Below are positions 25,493 through 33,449 of a stretch of 64,000 bases of DNA, in pieces. The first letter of the stretch is position 1, and each line of letters starts with the position of its first letter. Source of the DNA: Nonomuraea pusilla (GTDB lineage Bacteria > Actinomycetota > Actinomycetes > Streptosporangiales > Streptosporangiaceae); the NCBI RefSeq assembly GCF_900109355.1, contig NZ_FOBF01000002.1:1-64000 (forward strand), written 5' to 3'. Both the position numbers and the translations under genes were made by a program. The notes under the pieces are model-generated. The model was not told the origin of the DNA. It made no database searches and saw nothing but the letters and a program-made list of their open reading frames with translations.

Positions 25493-25819
25493 ATGACGGT
25501 TTCGCGGGTCCCGATGGACGAGGGGCGGGTCCGGGCCCGGCGGGCCACGCGGAACCGGTGCGTGATGGCGGCGACGGCCCTGGTGCCGGGGGTTCTCCTG
25601 CTGCTCGTCGCCCAGAACGCGGCCATGGCGGCGGCAGGTGCGCTCGGCCTGGCCGTCGCCGTGCTGCTGGGCCGGCACGCCTACCGCCGCCGCTACGAGG
25701 CGGACGGCGGGTTCGACGCGCGGCACCTGGCCGCCGCCGATCTCCGCTTCTTCCTGGTGGTCGCGGTGCTCGCCGTGGCCGCCGCGGCCCTGGCGGGCCT
25801 GGGCCTGCTCCTCGGGTGA
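25493..25819 (+). CDS. small membrane protein, three predicted helices
   Basis: A 108-residue protein with a basic N-terminus, two adjoining hydrophobic helices (about residues 25-60), a polar loop YRRRYEADGGFDARH and a third helix at the C-terminus. Shine-Dalgarno GGGGAGA lies 6 bases before the ATG. It precedes two further small membrane protein genes on the same strand with short gaps and may be cotranscribed with them. No family is recognised. Confidence 0.6.
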   Translation: MTVSRVPMDEGRVRARRATRNRCVMAATALVPGVLLLLVAQNAAMAAAGALGLAVAVLLGRHAYRRRYEADGGFDARHLAAADLRFFLVVAVLAVAAAALAGLGLLLG

Positions 25820-25876
25820 GAGGCGGAACCCGTGACCGGCTTCCGCTGACTGCCGGCGCCGGGGGAGAGGACGTCC

Positions 25877-26218
25877 ATGGCTGAGGTGTGGTTGCTCGTG
25901 GGGCGCGGGCTGTTCGGCGGCCTGCTCGTGATGGCCTTCGCCGTCCTCGGCGAGATGGTGACGCCGAAGCGGTTCGCCGGGATCTTCGCGGCCGCCCCGG
26001 CCGTGGCACTCGCCGGGATGACGATCACGGCGCTGCGCGAGGGCGGCCCGGCGCTGGCGGAGGACGGGCTCGGCATGGTGGCGGGAGCGGTGGCGCTGGT
26101 GGCGTACTGCGTGGTGGCCGTGCCCCTCGTCCGGCGCCTGGGGGCGTTGCCGGGGTCGCTGGCGGCGCTCCTGGTGTGGGGCGCCGTGGCGGCCGTGGGC
26201 TGGGTGCTGGTCTCGTGA
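25877..26218 (+). CDS. DUF3147-like four-helix membrane protein (first of a pair)
   Basis: A 113-residue integral membrane protein with four hydrophobic helices and only short loops. The stretch VTPKRFAGIFAAAPAVALAGM recalls DUF3147-type proteins. The next gene starts inside this stop codon (GTGA), so both are translated together. The two proteins share the pattern of a conserved first helix followed by an F-A-A/F-P segment and probably form a heteromer in the membrane. Function is unknown. Confidence 0.65.
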   Translation: MAEVWLLVGRGLFGGLLVMAFAVLGEMVTPKRFAGIFAAAPAVALAGMTITALREGGPALAEDGLGMVAGAVALVAYCVVAVPLVRRLGALPGSLAALLVWGAVAAVGWVLVS

Positions 26219-26613
26219 GCGCCGACGACAGGATCCGGGTGAAGCCGTCCAAGCTGCGGCACACGCCCGTACGGGGGCTGGTGCTGCGCTTCGTCTTCGG
26301 CGCGCTGGTCTCGGTGATCGCCGGCGTGGTCGGGCAGCGGTGGGGGCCGCTGGCCGGTGGCGTGTTCCTGGCGTTCCCCGCCATCCTGGGAGCCACGCTG
26401 ACGCTCATCGAGGAGGAGGAGCACCAGCGGGCCCTGGCCGCCCAGGACGCGGTGGGCGCGGTGCTGGGCGCGGTCGGCATGATCGCCTTCGCGGGGTGTG
26501 TCTGGGCCCTGGCCGGCCGGCTGCCCGCTCCGCTCGTCCTGGGGGTCGCGACGGCGGCGTGGGCGCTGGTCGCCGCCATCCTGTACCTGACCTTCAGAAC
26601 CACACGGCAGTGA
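26215..26613 (+). CDS. DUF3147-like four-helix membrane protein (second of a pair)
   Basis: A 132-residue partner of the previous gene, starting with GTG at 26215 inside the upstream stop. After a basic N-terminal tail (RIRVKPSKLRHTPVRGLVLR) come four membrane helices; GGVFLAFPAILGATLTL parallels the AAAPAV segment of the partner, suggesting descent from a duplicated ancestor. A charged EEEEHQRALAAQ loop follows helix two. Function is unknown. Confidence 0.65.
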   Translation: MSADDRIRVKPSKLRHTPVRGLVLRFVFGALVSVIAGVVGQRWGPLAGGVFLAFPAILGATLTLIEEEEHQRALAAQDAVGAVLGAVGMIAFAGCVWALAGRLPAPLVLGVATAAWALVAAILYLTFRTTRQ

Positions 26614-26644
26614 GACCGCGCCGGAGACGGCGGGAAGGAGCCGG

Positions 26645-26910
26645 ATGGACGTCGTGAGGCGGCCGGATCCGCCGTCAGGGCTGCGGCGGGCGTTGTGGCG
26701 GCTGCCCGTCCACCTGTACCGTGCCGGGCTGGGCCGGCTGCTCGGCGGCAGGCTCATGCTGCTCACCCACGTCGGGCGCGTCTCGGGAAGGCTCGCGCCG
26801 GGCCGTCATCGAGGTCGTCGAGCACGACGCACGCGGCTACGTGGCGGCCTCCGGCTTCGGCCCGCGCGCCGACTGGTACAGGAACATCGCGAAGACGCCG
26901 GACGTCGTCC
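26645..26910 (+). pseudogene. frameshifted fragment of an F420-dependent (DDN-type) nitroreductase
   Basis: The first frame from ATG 26645 encodes the start of a deazaflavin-dependent nitroreductase (HLYRAGLGRLLGGRLMLLTH, then VGRVSGR). The expected continuation, RRAVIEVVEHDARGYVAASG and ADWYRNIAKTPDVVL, lies in the next frame, so a frameshift occurred near 26790. The homology stops at about 26910, where the sequence continues into an unrelated phosphatase. The C-terminal half of the nitroreductase is missing. This is a dead remnant unless the indels are sequencing errors. Confidence 0.7.
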
Positions 26911-27377
26911 TCCATACGACGAGCCCGCCCTGGCCGAGGCCGGTGATCGGCTGGAGGCGAGCCTGGCCGGGCACTTCGGCGGGGAGAAGTTCGTCACGGC
27001 GATCGTGGCCGAGGTCCACGACGGCGAGATCCTGCTGCTCAACTGCGGCCACCCCGCCCCCTGCTGATCTCGGCGGACGGAAGGGCCGAGCCCGCCGAGC
27101 CGCCGGAGGACGGCCTCCCGCTCGGGCTGCTGTCCCTCGGCCCCGACCGGCCCGGGCCGCACCGCGTCCCCTTCGGCGAGGGGGACCGCATCCTGTTCTT
27201 CACCGACGGCGTCATCGAGGCCCGCGACTCGGCCGGGACCTTCTACCCGCTTCTCGAACGTGCCCCGCTTCTCGTGGCCGAGGGTACGCAGACCACGCTC
27301 GACACCCTGCGCGCGGACCTGATCCGGCACATCCGGGGGCCCTGCTCGAGGACGCCGCGATGCTGCCCGGCGAGTGA
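26911..27377 (+). pseudogene. SpoIIE/PP2C-type phosphatase C-terminal remnant with frameshifts
   Basis: EKFVTAIVAEVHDGEILLLN and CGHPAP match the core of actinomycete SpoIIE-like PP2C phosphatases. The frame then meets a stop because one C seems missing near 27060. In a shifted frame the protein goes on with GLPLGLLSLGPDRPG, GDRILFFTDGVIEARD (metal-binding Asp) and TQTTLDTLRADLIRHIRG, then shifts again near 27335 before EDAAMLPGE and a stop. The N-terminal sensory and early catalytic parts are gone. The upstream boundary is fused to a nitroreductase relic, so a deletion joined two genes. Confidence 0.72.
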
Positions 27378-27420
27378 CCGGGCCCCCACGGCGGGACCCG
27401 GACCCGCGGACCGAAGCCCG

Positions 27421-27747
27421 TCAGACGAGCACCCGCCGGGAGACGACGCCGCTGCCGACCTCGTGCCCGCACCAGAGCTGGAAGTCCTCGCCGGGCCGCA
27501 GGTAGTGCAGCGCCTCCGCGTCATGCAGGACGATGGTCACGACATGGTCCCTGTCGCCGGGGCTCAGCGGCTGCTCGTCGTCGGTGCTGATCGCGGCCGA
27601 GAAGGGCCTGCTGTGCATCTCGTGTCCCTCGCGGTGGCGTCCCCGGACCACCAGGGACCGCGTGCGGCTGGGCAGCGGACGCGGCAGGCCGCCCTCCTCG
27701 GGCGGCAGGAGTGTGATCAGCGCTCTGACCTTCACGTTGGCTGCCAT
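27421..27747 (-). CDS. EF-Tu C-terminal-domain-like small protein
   Basis: A 108-residue beta-rich protein. Its outline follows domain 3 of elongation factor Tu: ANVKVRALITLLPPEEGG at the start, a central LSPGDRDHVVTIVLHD stretch and a closing LRPGEDFQLWCGHEVGSGVV, compared with the GGRTVGAGVV ending of EF-Tu. No GTPase domain is present. GGAAGGG lies 7 bases before the ATG at 27747; the longer start at 27780 is less likely. Such orphan barrels occur in other actinomycetes with unknown role. It is convergent with the phosphatase relic. Confidence 0.7.
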   Translation of the reverse strand: MAANVKVRALITLLPPEEGGLPRPLPSRTRSLVVRGRHREGHEMHSRPFSAAISTDDEQPLSPGDRDHVVTIVLHDAEALHYLRPGEDFQLWCGHEVGSGVVSRRVLV

Positions 27748-27843
27748 CGGCCGGCCCTTCCTTCCTGCCGATTCCCTCACCGGCCGCTACCCGTACGAGC
27801 CGCGGCGATACCTCGCCTCCCGCCTCGGCGGGGGGGGGCGCCG

Positions 27844-28176
27844 TCATCGTGCTCGTCCGGTGTGCCGCGGCCCCCCGCTCGGGCGGACGCCGAGCACGCG
27901 GCGGGCCAGGTGCACGAGGATCACGCCCAGCAGCGCGGCCGTCCAGAGGCGGCGCAGGAGGGCGAACAGGCGGCCCTCCTCCCTGGGACGGACGTCCACG
28001 TCCTGGGGCGGCTCGTCGAGCGGCAGGTCCGGGTAGGCGTTCCTGGCACTGGACCTGGCCTGCTCGCGCGTGGCGTACTCCAGGTTGGACGGCAGCGTCT
28101 CGGCCCCCACGTACGTCCAGTGCCAGAAGCCGTTCGGCCGGGGCCGCAGTTCGACCCTGGGCTCATCGCCGCTCAT
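27844..28176 (-). CDS. hypothetical protein with C-terminal membrane anchor
   Basis: A 110-residue protein. The N-terminal part (NGFWHWTYVGAETLPSNLEY followed by ATREQARSSARNAYPDLP) is a small alpha/beta domain of a kind recurring in actinomycete hypotheticals and somewhat like YegP/DUF1508 repeats. A hydrophobic helix near residues 78-92 could anchor it in the membrane. Its start overlaps the end of the cytochrome b gene by 14 bases, so it is the last gene of the respiratory operon and may be a small accessory subunit. That role is inference. Confidence 0.6.
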   Translation of the reverse strand: MSGDEPRVELRPRPNGFWHWTYVGAETLPSNLEYATREQARSSARNAYPDLPLDEPPQDVDVRPREEGRLFALLRRLWTAALLGVILVHLARRVLGVRPSGGPRHTGRAR

Positions 28177-29539
28177 CGCGCGCCTCCCTCGGCGAGGTCA
28201 GGTCCGCCCACCGCAGCGTGCCCACCGTGTCCTCAGGACGCCCCCGCAGGGCCCGCGCCACCGCGAACCCGACGGCCGCGAGCAGCAGCGGGACGACGAT
28301 GACGACGACGCGCATGATCCGTACGAGGTCGAGGACCGGCACCCGGAGCCACATCGCCACCAGGTCGTCGGCGGCGCTGAGGAGGAGCAGCCCGTAGAAC
28401 GACAGCGCCCACACGCCGACGGCGACCCGTGCCGGACGGTGGCGGGGCCGGTCGAGCACCTGGTGCCGCCCCCGGTCGCCGGTGACGGCCCGGTCGATCC
28501 ACGGCCAGGCGTACAGGACGAGGAAGGTGAGACCGGGCATCACCACGCCCGGCAGGAACGGCGCGGGGACGAGGTGGCCGAACACCCGGAACTCGACGGG
28601 CGGGAACAGCCGCAGCGCCCCCTCGACCCAGCCGAGGAACCAGTCGGGCTGCGCGGGGGAGGTCGCCGCAGCGGGCTGGAACGGCCCGTACGACCAGATG
28701 GGGTTGATCTGGACGAGCGCGCCGAGCCCGAACGCGACGGCGAGCACCGCGCACAGCAGCGCGAGCGAGCGGAACGCGTAGGCCGGCCAGAGCTTGGAGC
28801 CGACGACGGTCCTGTCGGTGCGGCCGGGCCCGGGGAAGTGGGTGTGCTTCTGGCGGACGAGGACCGCCATGTGCACGCCGACGAGCGCGGCGATGAGCCC
28901 CGGCAGGAGGAGGACGTGGGCGACGTAGAGCCGCGGGACGATCGACTCGCCGGGGAACTCGCCGCCGAACAGCAGGAAGGCCGCCCACGGCCCGACCAGG
29001 GGCAGCGAGAGGAGGGTCGAGTAGGCGATGCGCAGGCCGGTCGCCGACAGCAGGTCGTCGGGCAGCGAGTAGCCGGCGAACCCGTTGGCGATCGAGGTGG
29101 CGAACAGCGTCACCCCGACCAGCCAGTTGATCTCCCGCGGCTTGCGGAAGGCGCCGGTGAAGAACACCCGTGACAGGTGCACGACGATCGCGGCCAGGAA
29201 GACGAGCGCCGACCAGTGGTGCACCTGCCTGAACAGCAGCCCGCCCCGCACGTCGAAGCTCAGCTCGACCGTGGAGGCGTAGGCGGCCGACATCGTGGAG
29301 CCGCGCAGCGGCGCGTAGGAGCCGTCGTAGGCCACGTCGCCCGTGGCGGGGACGAAGAAGAGGGTCAGGAAGGTGCCGGTGAGCACCAGCGTGACGAAGC
29401 TGTAGAGGGCGATCTCGCCCAGCATGAAGGACCAGTGGTCGGGGAACACCTTCGCGACGGCGGTCCTGACGGTGGAGGCCAGGCGCAGCCGTCCGTCGAA
29501 CCACCGGGCCGCGCCGCGTCCCAGCCATCGGATGATCAT
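28163..29539 (-). CDS. qcrB: cytochrome b subunit of a bc-type quinol oxidoreductase
   Basis: A 458-residue cytochrome b with about nine to ten membrane helices, shorter than standard actinobacterial QcrB. Haem b ligand helices are visible: QVHHWSALVFLAAIVVHLSR with paired histidines, and VAHVLLLPGLIAALVGVHMAV. The quinol-site PEWY motif appears as PDWF (QPDWFLGW), an unusual variant. It passes electrons from menaquinol to the Rieske protein and across the membrane. The start overlaps the Rieske stop (ATGA). The gene order qcrC-qcrA-qcrB is the normal actinobacterial one. Confidence 0.92.
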   Translation of the reverse strand: MIIRWLGRGAARWFDGRLRLASTVRTAVAKVFPDHWSFMLGEIALYSFVTLVLTGTFLTLFFVPATGDVAYDGSYAPLRGSTMSAAYASTVELSFDVRGGLLFRQVHHWSALVFLAAIVVHLSRVFFTGAFRKPREINWLVGVTLFATSIANGFAGYSLPDDLLSATGLRIAYSTLLSLPLVGPWAAFLLFGGEFPGESIVPRLYVAHVLLLPGLIAALVGVHMAVLVRQKHTHFPGPGRTDRTVVGSKLWPAYAFRSLALLCAVLAVAFGLGALVQINPIWSYGPFQPAAATSPAQPDWFLGWVEGALRLFPPVEFRVFGHLVPAPFLPGVVMPGLTFLVLYAWPWIDRAVTGDRGRHQVLDRPRHRPARVAVGVWALSFYGLLLLSAADDLVAMWLRVPVLDLVRIMRVVVIVVPLLLAAVGFAVARALRGRPEDTVGTLRWADLTSPREARDERR

Positions 29540-30387
29540 GCTCGCCTCCAGTACCCGGGGCCCGTCGGCTCGGGGAAGTCGCCGCGCGCGACGAGCACGC
29601 CCTCCGCGTCCACGCCGAGGGGGAGCTGCGGGAGCGGGCGCGCGGCCGGCCCGCCGACGGGCAGCGCGCCGCGCAGCACGTCGAAGACGGACTGGTGGCA
29701 GGGGCAGGCCAGCCGCTGCGCGGTCTGCAGGTAGAGCCCGATCGGGCAGCCGGCATGGGTGCAGACCTTGGAGTAGGCGACGATGCCGTCGACCGTCCAG
29801 CGCATGCGGTCGGGCGGCAGCGCGAGCCGCGCCGGGTCGACGCGGACGAGCACGGCGGCCGAGTCGGCGGCGTCCAGGCGCCCCTCGGGGAAGACGGTCA
29901 GCATGCCGCCCGGCACGACGTCCGCCGCGCGCACCGGACGGCCGTCGACCCCGACCGCGCGGGTCCCGGCACGCCAGGCCGTCTCGGCCAGCGCCCGGCG
30001 CGGGCTGGGGACGCGGAACAGCAGGGAGCGGATCGGGAACAGGGCGACGATCCCCAGCGCGGACACGGCGAGCACGAGCATCCGCCGCGGCAGCGCCGTG
30101 CGGGCGAAGGGCCTGCCGTCGCGGCCGAGCTCCGACTCGAGGGCCTGCCGGGTGAGGGGCGGTGAGATCAGGGGCTCCCGCTCCTCCACGTACGGGCCCT
30201 GGGGGAGGAGCCGGCGGGACCAGGCCGCCAGACCGACGGCCAGCCCGGCGAACCCGAGCGCGAACCCCAGGCCGAGCAGCATCTCGTCGCCGAGCACGTA
30301 ACCCGCCCCGGCGAGGACGGCGGCGAGCGTGCTCACCCCGAACGCCGCCGCGATCCGGCGTTCCACGGCCCGGCGCGGATCGGTCAT
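29536..30387 (-). CDS. qcrA: Rieske iron-sulfur protein of the bc complex
   Basis: A 283-residue membrane-bound Rieske protein. Two N-terminal helices and one central helix (LVLAVSALGIVALFPI) are followed by the soluble cluster domain with both 2Fe-2S boxes, CTHAGCPIG and CPCHQSVF. The extra N-terminal helices are typical of actinobacterial QcrA. The ATG at 30387 is chosen over an upstream frame because AAGGCACC lies just before it and its ATGA overlaps the qcrC stop. Confidence 0.95.
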   Translation of the reverse strand: MTDPRRAVERRIAAAFGVSTLAAVLAGAGYVLGDEMLLGLGFALGFAGLAVGLAAWSRRLLPQGPYVEEREPLISPPLTRQALESELGRDGRPFARTALPRRMLVLAVSALGIVALFPIRSLLFRVPSPRRALAETAWRAGTRAVGVDGRPVRAADVVPGGMLTVFPEGRLDAADSAAVLVRVDPARLALPPDRMRWTVDGIVAYSKVCTHAGCPIGLYLQTAQRLACPCHQSVFDVLRGALPVGGPAARPLPQLPLGVDAEGVLVARGDFPEPTGPGYWRRA

Positions 30388-31622
30388 GGTGCCTTCTTTC
30401 CGACGAACCTGATGAAGACGATGAGCAGGCCGAGCCCGATCAGCCACGCCACGGCGCCCTCGGCGACGGGCCCGATGCCGCCCAGCGGGGCGCCGCCGTG
30501 GGCCTTCTCGGCGTGCAGCCCCTCCAGGTAGGCGATGACGGCGCCGAGCTGGGCGTCGCTCAGCTCGGTCGGCGGGAAGGCGGGCATCGCGCCGGGCCCG
30601 AGCCGCACCGCCTCCGCGATCTGGGTCGCCCGCGACGGCAGCAGGGACGGCGCCACCTGGCCGCCCGGCAGGCTCGCGCCCTCGCCGGTGGAGGAGTGGC
30701 AGGCGGCGCAGGTCGCCAGGTAGAGGCGGCGGCCCTGACTCGGGTCCCCGGCCGGCACGGAGGGGATCGCGGGACCGTGGCCGAGGGAGGCGACGTACGC
30801 GGTCAGGGCGTCGATGTCCGAGCGGCTGAAGGCGGGGGTGCCGCGCCGGGGCACGGCGCCGGGCGCCGGGAGCGGCATGCGGCCCGTGGACAGCTGGAAG
30901 TCGGCGGACGCCGCGCCCGCCCGCGTGAGGTCGGGGCCGAGCTGGGTGCCCTCGCCCCGCTGCCCGTGGCAGCTCACGCAGGCGCGGTCGAACAGCTCGC
31001 GCCCGCGAGCCAGACCGCCCGGGGACGGCGAACCAGGCGGAACGGAACCAGGCGGAGGGGCCCCCGGCAGAACCGAACCAGGCGGAACGGAACCGGGCGG
31101 AGGGGCCCCCGGCAGAACCGAACCAGGCGGAACGGAACCGGGCGGAGGGGCCCCCGGCGGAACCGAACCAGGCGGAGGCGCGCCCGGCGGTGCGGTGCCC
31201 GGGGACCTGGTGGCCGGGGACCCGGTGGCCGGTGGTGCGACGGCCGGCGATGCGGTGGCCGTTGGCGCGGCCGCTGTGGACCTGGTCGCCGGCGGTGCGG
31301 CCGCTGTGAACGCGGTGGCCGCTGACGCCGTCGCCTGGGATGCGGCGGGCGCGTCCAGAGGGCCGCCGGTCGTGGCGGCGGCTGGTGCGGCTGTGGCGAT
31401 CGCCACCGCGACGGCCAGGCGCGGCAGAGGGGCCACCCGGGCGCGGACCTCCGTCACGACGGCCGCCAGGCGCGGCAGGCCGGTCGCTCCCCGGGCCGCG
31501 CGGTGTGGCAGGCCGGTCGCTCCGCGGGCTGCGCGGTGTGGCAGGCCGGTCGCTCCCCGTGCCGCGCGGTGTGGCAGGCCGGTCGGTTGCTGGGCCGCGC
31601 GGTGTGGCTTCGGCGCACGCAT
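30384..31622 (-). CDS. qcrC: dihaem cytochrome c subunit of the bc complex, with repetitive N-terminus
   Basis: Up to 412 residues. Two c-type haem motifs, CVSCH and CAACH, lie in tandem class I cytochrome domains in the second half, and a C-terminal helix (AVAWLIGLGLLIVFIRFVG) anchors the protein, as in QcrC of actinobacterial bcc complexes. The N-terminal 200 residues are odd: three HRAARGATGLP repeats, a hydrophobic signal-like stretch (RLAVAVAIATAAPAAA) and a long Pro/Gly/Ala linker with 15-residue repeats. The ATG at 31622 follows the upstream stop by four bases; GTG 31436, with GGAGGT 10 bases upstream, would give a normal signal peptide and may be the true start. Confidence 0.85.
   Translation of the reverse strand: MRAPKPHRAAQQPTGLPHRAARGATGLPHRAARGATGLPHRAARGATGLPRLAAVVTEVRARVAPLPRLAVAVAIATAAPAAATTGGPLDAPAASQATASAATAFTAAAPPATRSTAAAPTATASPAVAPPATGSPATRSPGTAPPGAPPPGSVPPGAPPPGSVPPGSVLPGAPPPGSVPPGSVLPGAPPPGSVPPGSPSPGGLARGRELFDRACVSCHGQRGEGTQLGPDLTRAGAASADFQLSTGRMPLPAPGAVPRRGTPAFSRSDIDALTAYVASLGHGPAIPSVPAGDPSQGRRLYLATCAACHSSTGEGASLPGGQVAPSLLPSRATQIAEAVRLGPGAMPAFPPTELSDAQLGAVIAYLEGLHAEKAHGGAPLGGIGPVAEGAVAWLIGLGLLIVFIRFVGKKAP
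31036..31190. repeat. 45-bp tandem repeats in the qcrC linker
   Basis: About three and a half copies of a 45-base unit encode a 15-residue Pro/Gly repeat (GSVPPGAPPPGSVLP and variants). Copies differ by one or two bases. The unit stays in frame, giving a flexible linker before the first haem domain. Confidence 0.85.
31474..31612. repeat. 33-bp tandem repeats at the qcrC 5' end
   Basis: Four near-identical copies of a 33-base unit containing GGCAGGCCGGTCGCTCC. Read on the minus strand they give the 11-residue repeat HRAARGATGLP. If translation starts at GTG 31436 instead, this block is an untranslated leader. Confidence 0.85.
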
Positions 31623-31626
31623 CCCG

Positions 31627-32001
31627 TCACTCCAGGCTGAGCAGGTAGGCGGCGATGTCGCGGGCGTCCTCGGCGGTGACGCCGAGCTTCGGCATGGCGG
31701 TGCCCGGCTCGACGGACTGCGGGTCGCGGATCCACCGCTGCAGGTTCTGACCGTTGTTCACCAGCTCGCCGGCGATGTAGCTCCGCTCGCCGAAGGAGGT
31801 GAGGGGCGGGCCGACGAGCCCGTCCGCCCCGCGGACGCCGGGCACGGTGTGGCAGGAGGCGCAGCCGTAGTGGGCGATCAGGGTCCGGCCGCGTTCGGCG
31901 TCGCCGCCCGGCACCTGACCGGGCGGCCTGGTCGTCTGCGCGCAGCCCGCCAGACCGGCGAGCGTGACGGCCAGCAGGGCGGCCGCGTGCCTGCGGCTCA
32001 T
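31627..32001 (-). CDS. lipoprotein cytochrome c
   Basis: A 124-residue monohaem cytochrome c. The signal peptide ends in LAGLAGC, a lipobox, so the protein is tethered to the outer face of the membrane. The haem site is CASCH and the axial Met probably lies in GTAMPKLGV. NNGQNLQRWIRDPQ is typical of cytochromes associated with caa3 oxidases and resembles the fused cytochrome of ctaC. It may shuttle electrons between the bc complex and the oxidase. Its start overlaps the ctaG-like stop by four bases. Confidence 0.92.
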   Translation of the reverse strand: MSRRHAAALLAVTLAGLAGCAQTTRPPGQVPGGDAERGRTLIAHYGCASCHTVPGVRGADGLVGPPLTSFGERSYIAGELVNNGQNLQRWIRDPQSVEPGTAMPKLGVTAEDARDIAAYLLSLE

Positions 32002-33035
32002 CGCAGCACCTCCTCGTCCGGTGCGGCCAGGACCTCCTCCGCCTGGTCCGCGCGGCGGCCGTCGCGCCGCCCCGTCCGCGTCCAGGTGAGGAAGAGGGCG
32101 ATGAACGCGCCGAGGTAGACCAGGTCGGCGGGCACCCACATGACCAGGCCGGCGAGCTGCTGGTCGAACAGGGGGTCGCCGCCGGACTCGGTCACCTCCG
32201 CGGCCTGTGCGGGGAACAGGGGGGCGGGCGCGAGGGTGAGCACCGCGCCCAGCGCGGCGCTGGGCAGCATCGTGACGAACATGTAGAGCATCGCCGCCGG
32301 CCCGCCCAGCCTGCTCCTGCCGGGGGTGACGACGTGCCACCACAGCAGCCAGGCCGTGCCGAGGAAGGCGAGGTGCTCGGCCACGTGGACGGGCTCGGAG
32401 CGCAGCGCGAGGTCGTACGGTCCGGGCAGGTGCCAGAACCACAGCACGGTGATGTGCGCGAGCCAGGCGGTCACGGGGAGCATGAGCCAGCGCACGACCG
32501 GCACCGGCCGCAGCGCGTGCCGGGCGAGGACGAGCCGCCGCCTCCACCGCCTGGGCAGCGCCAGCGGGACGACCAGTTCGGGCGCGCCGAGCGCCAGCAG
32601 GGGCGCGGCCACCGCGATGAGCACCATGTGCTGGAGCATGTGGGCGGCGAACCGTTCGTCCGCGAGGTGGTCCAGCGGCGGGAGCAGGGCGACGGCCATC
32701 GCGAGCAGCCCGGCGGCGAAGGAGGCGACCCTGGCCCGTCCCAGCCTGCGCGCGCCCCGCGACGCGGCTCCGGCCCTGCCTCCCGCCCTGTCTCCCGCCC
32801 TGTCTCCCGCTCTGCCGCCCGCGCGGCCTCCCAGCCGCCGCAGCCCGGCCAGGTACGCGGCCGTGGCCAGGGCGATGGCGGCCACCAGGCCCGCCATGTC
32901 GGGCGAGAGGCCGTACGTGCCGCCGCCATGGGCGAGGACGCCGCTCAGCACCCCGCCCGGTATGACGTTCGGCACGGCGTTCGGCACGGCGTTCGGCACG
33001 GCGCTCGGCACGGCGCTCGGTACAGCGCTCAGCAC
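31998..33035 (-). CDS. CtaG-family cytochrome oxidase assembly protein
   Basis: A polytopic protein of about 345 residues of the caa3_CtaG family (PF09678), linked to copper delivery and assembly of caa3 oxidases. The conserved core FAAHMLQHMVLIAVAAPLLA and LWFWHLPGPYDLAL is present, with about seven helices. The N-terminus is unusual: AVPS/AVPN repeats encoded by a 12-bp tandem repeat, and a second repeat block (RAGD/RAGG) in a loop. The GTG at 33035 overlaps the upstream stop by seven bases; downstream GTG codons in the same repeat are equally possible. Confidence 0.85.
   Translation of the reverse strand: MLSAVPSAVPSAVPNAVPNAVPNVIPGGVLSGVLAHGGGTYGLSPDMAGLVAAIALATAAYLAGLRRLGGRAGGRAGDRAGDRAGGRAGAASRGARRLGRARVASFAAGLLAMAVALLPPLDHLADERFAAHMLQHMVLIAVAAPLLALGAPELVVPLALPRRWRRRLVLARHALRPVPVVRWLMLPVTAWLAHITVLWFWHLPGPYDLALRSEPVHVAEHLAFLGTAWLLWWHVVTPGRSRLGGPAAMLYMFVTMLPSAALGAVLTLAPAPLFPAQAAEVTESGGDPLFDQQLAGLVMWVPADLVYLGAFIALFLTWTRTGRRDGRRADQAEEVLAAPDEEVLR
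32771..32825. repeat. 12-bp tandem repeats in the ctaG-like gene (loop)
   Basis: Units close to TCTCCCGCCCTG repeat about four times and encode the RAGD/RAGG series in a cytoplasmic loop. The unit keeps the frame. Confidence 0.75.
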
Positions 33036-33040
33036 GGCGG
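32959..33040. repeat. 12-bp tandem repeats at the ctaG-like start
   Basis: Six to seven units of GGCACGGCGTTC and close variants encode AVPN/AVPS. The block overlaps the upstream gene's end and the likely translation start, with several in-phase GTG codons, so slippage would not shift the frame but would change the N-terminal length. Confidence 0.85.
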
Positions 33041-33442
33041 GAACACCACCACGGCCACCGCCCCGAAGACGATCATGAGGACGGCGAGGCCGTCGAGCCA
33101 GAGCCCGAGGTGCGCGAGGAACCGCGCGCGGCCGATCCTGCGGTCGCCGTCGTCGCGTAGGTGCCTGCTCCACAGCCGCCAGCAGGTCAGCAGCGCCGCC
33201 GCCGCGACGAGCGCGGGAACGGCGGTGGCGACCGCGACCACCGCCTTCAGCGGGACGCCGGCGACGTCGGTGTGCCCTCGGGCGCAGGCCAGCTCGACCA
33301 CCCCCCAGGCGACCACGAGGTGGACGGCCCAGGCCGCGACGCCGCCGAGGACGGCGAACGCCAGCAGCCACCGCCCGATCCGGCGTGCCGGCTCGGGGAC
33401 GTCCTGCTCGGTGCGCGACGTGGATCCGGTCTGACGACTCAC
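33029..33442 (-). CDS. four-helix membrane protein in the oxidase operon
   Basis: A 137-residue hypothetical membrane protein with four helices: about residues 25-50 (LLAFAVLGGVAAWAVHLVVA), 67-87, 107-127 and the C-terminus. A CARGH loop and an LDGLAVLMIVFGAVAVVVF end are visible. It lies seven bases after ctaE and overlaps the ctaG-like gene, so it is probably an accessory subunit or assembly factor of the caa3 oxidase. No family name can be given safely. Confidence 0.7.
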   Translation of the reverse strand: MSRQTGSTSRTEQDVPEPARRIGRWLLAFAVLGGVAAWAVHLVVAWGVVELACARGHTDVAGVPLKAVVAVATAVPALVAAAALLTCWRLWSRHLRDDGDRRIGRARFLAHLGLWLDGLAVLMIVFGAVAVVVFPPC

Positions 33443-33449
33443 GCGGGCC

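Noticed and set aside
23865-26009. 714-codon frame including the AhpD-like gene
   Set aside because: Only the last 149 codons encode the AhpD-like protein; the rest is antisense to the sigma factor and membrane protein genes.
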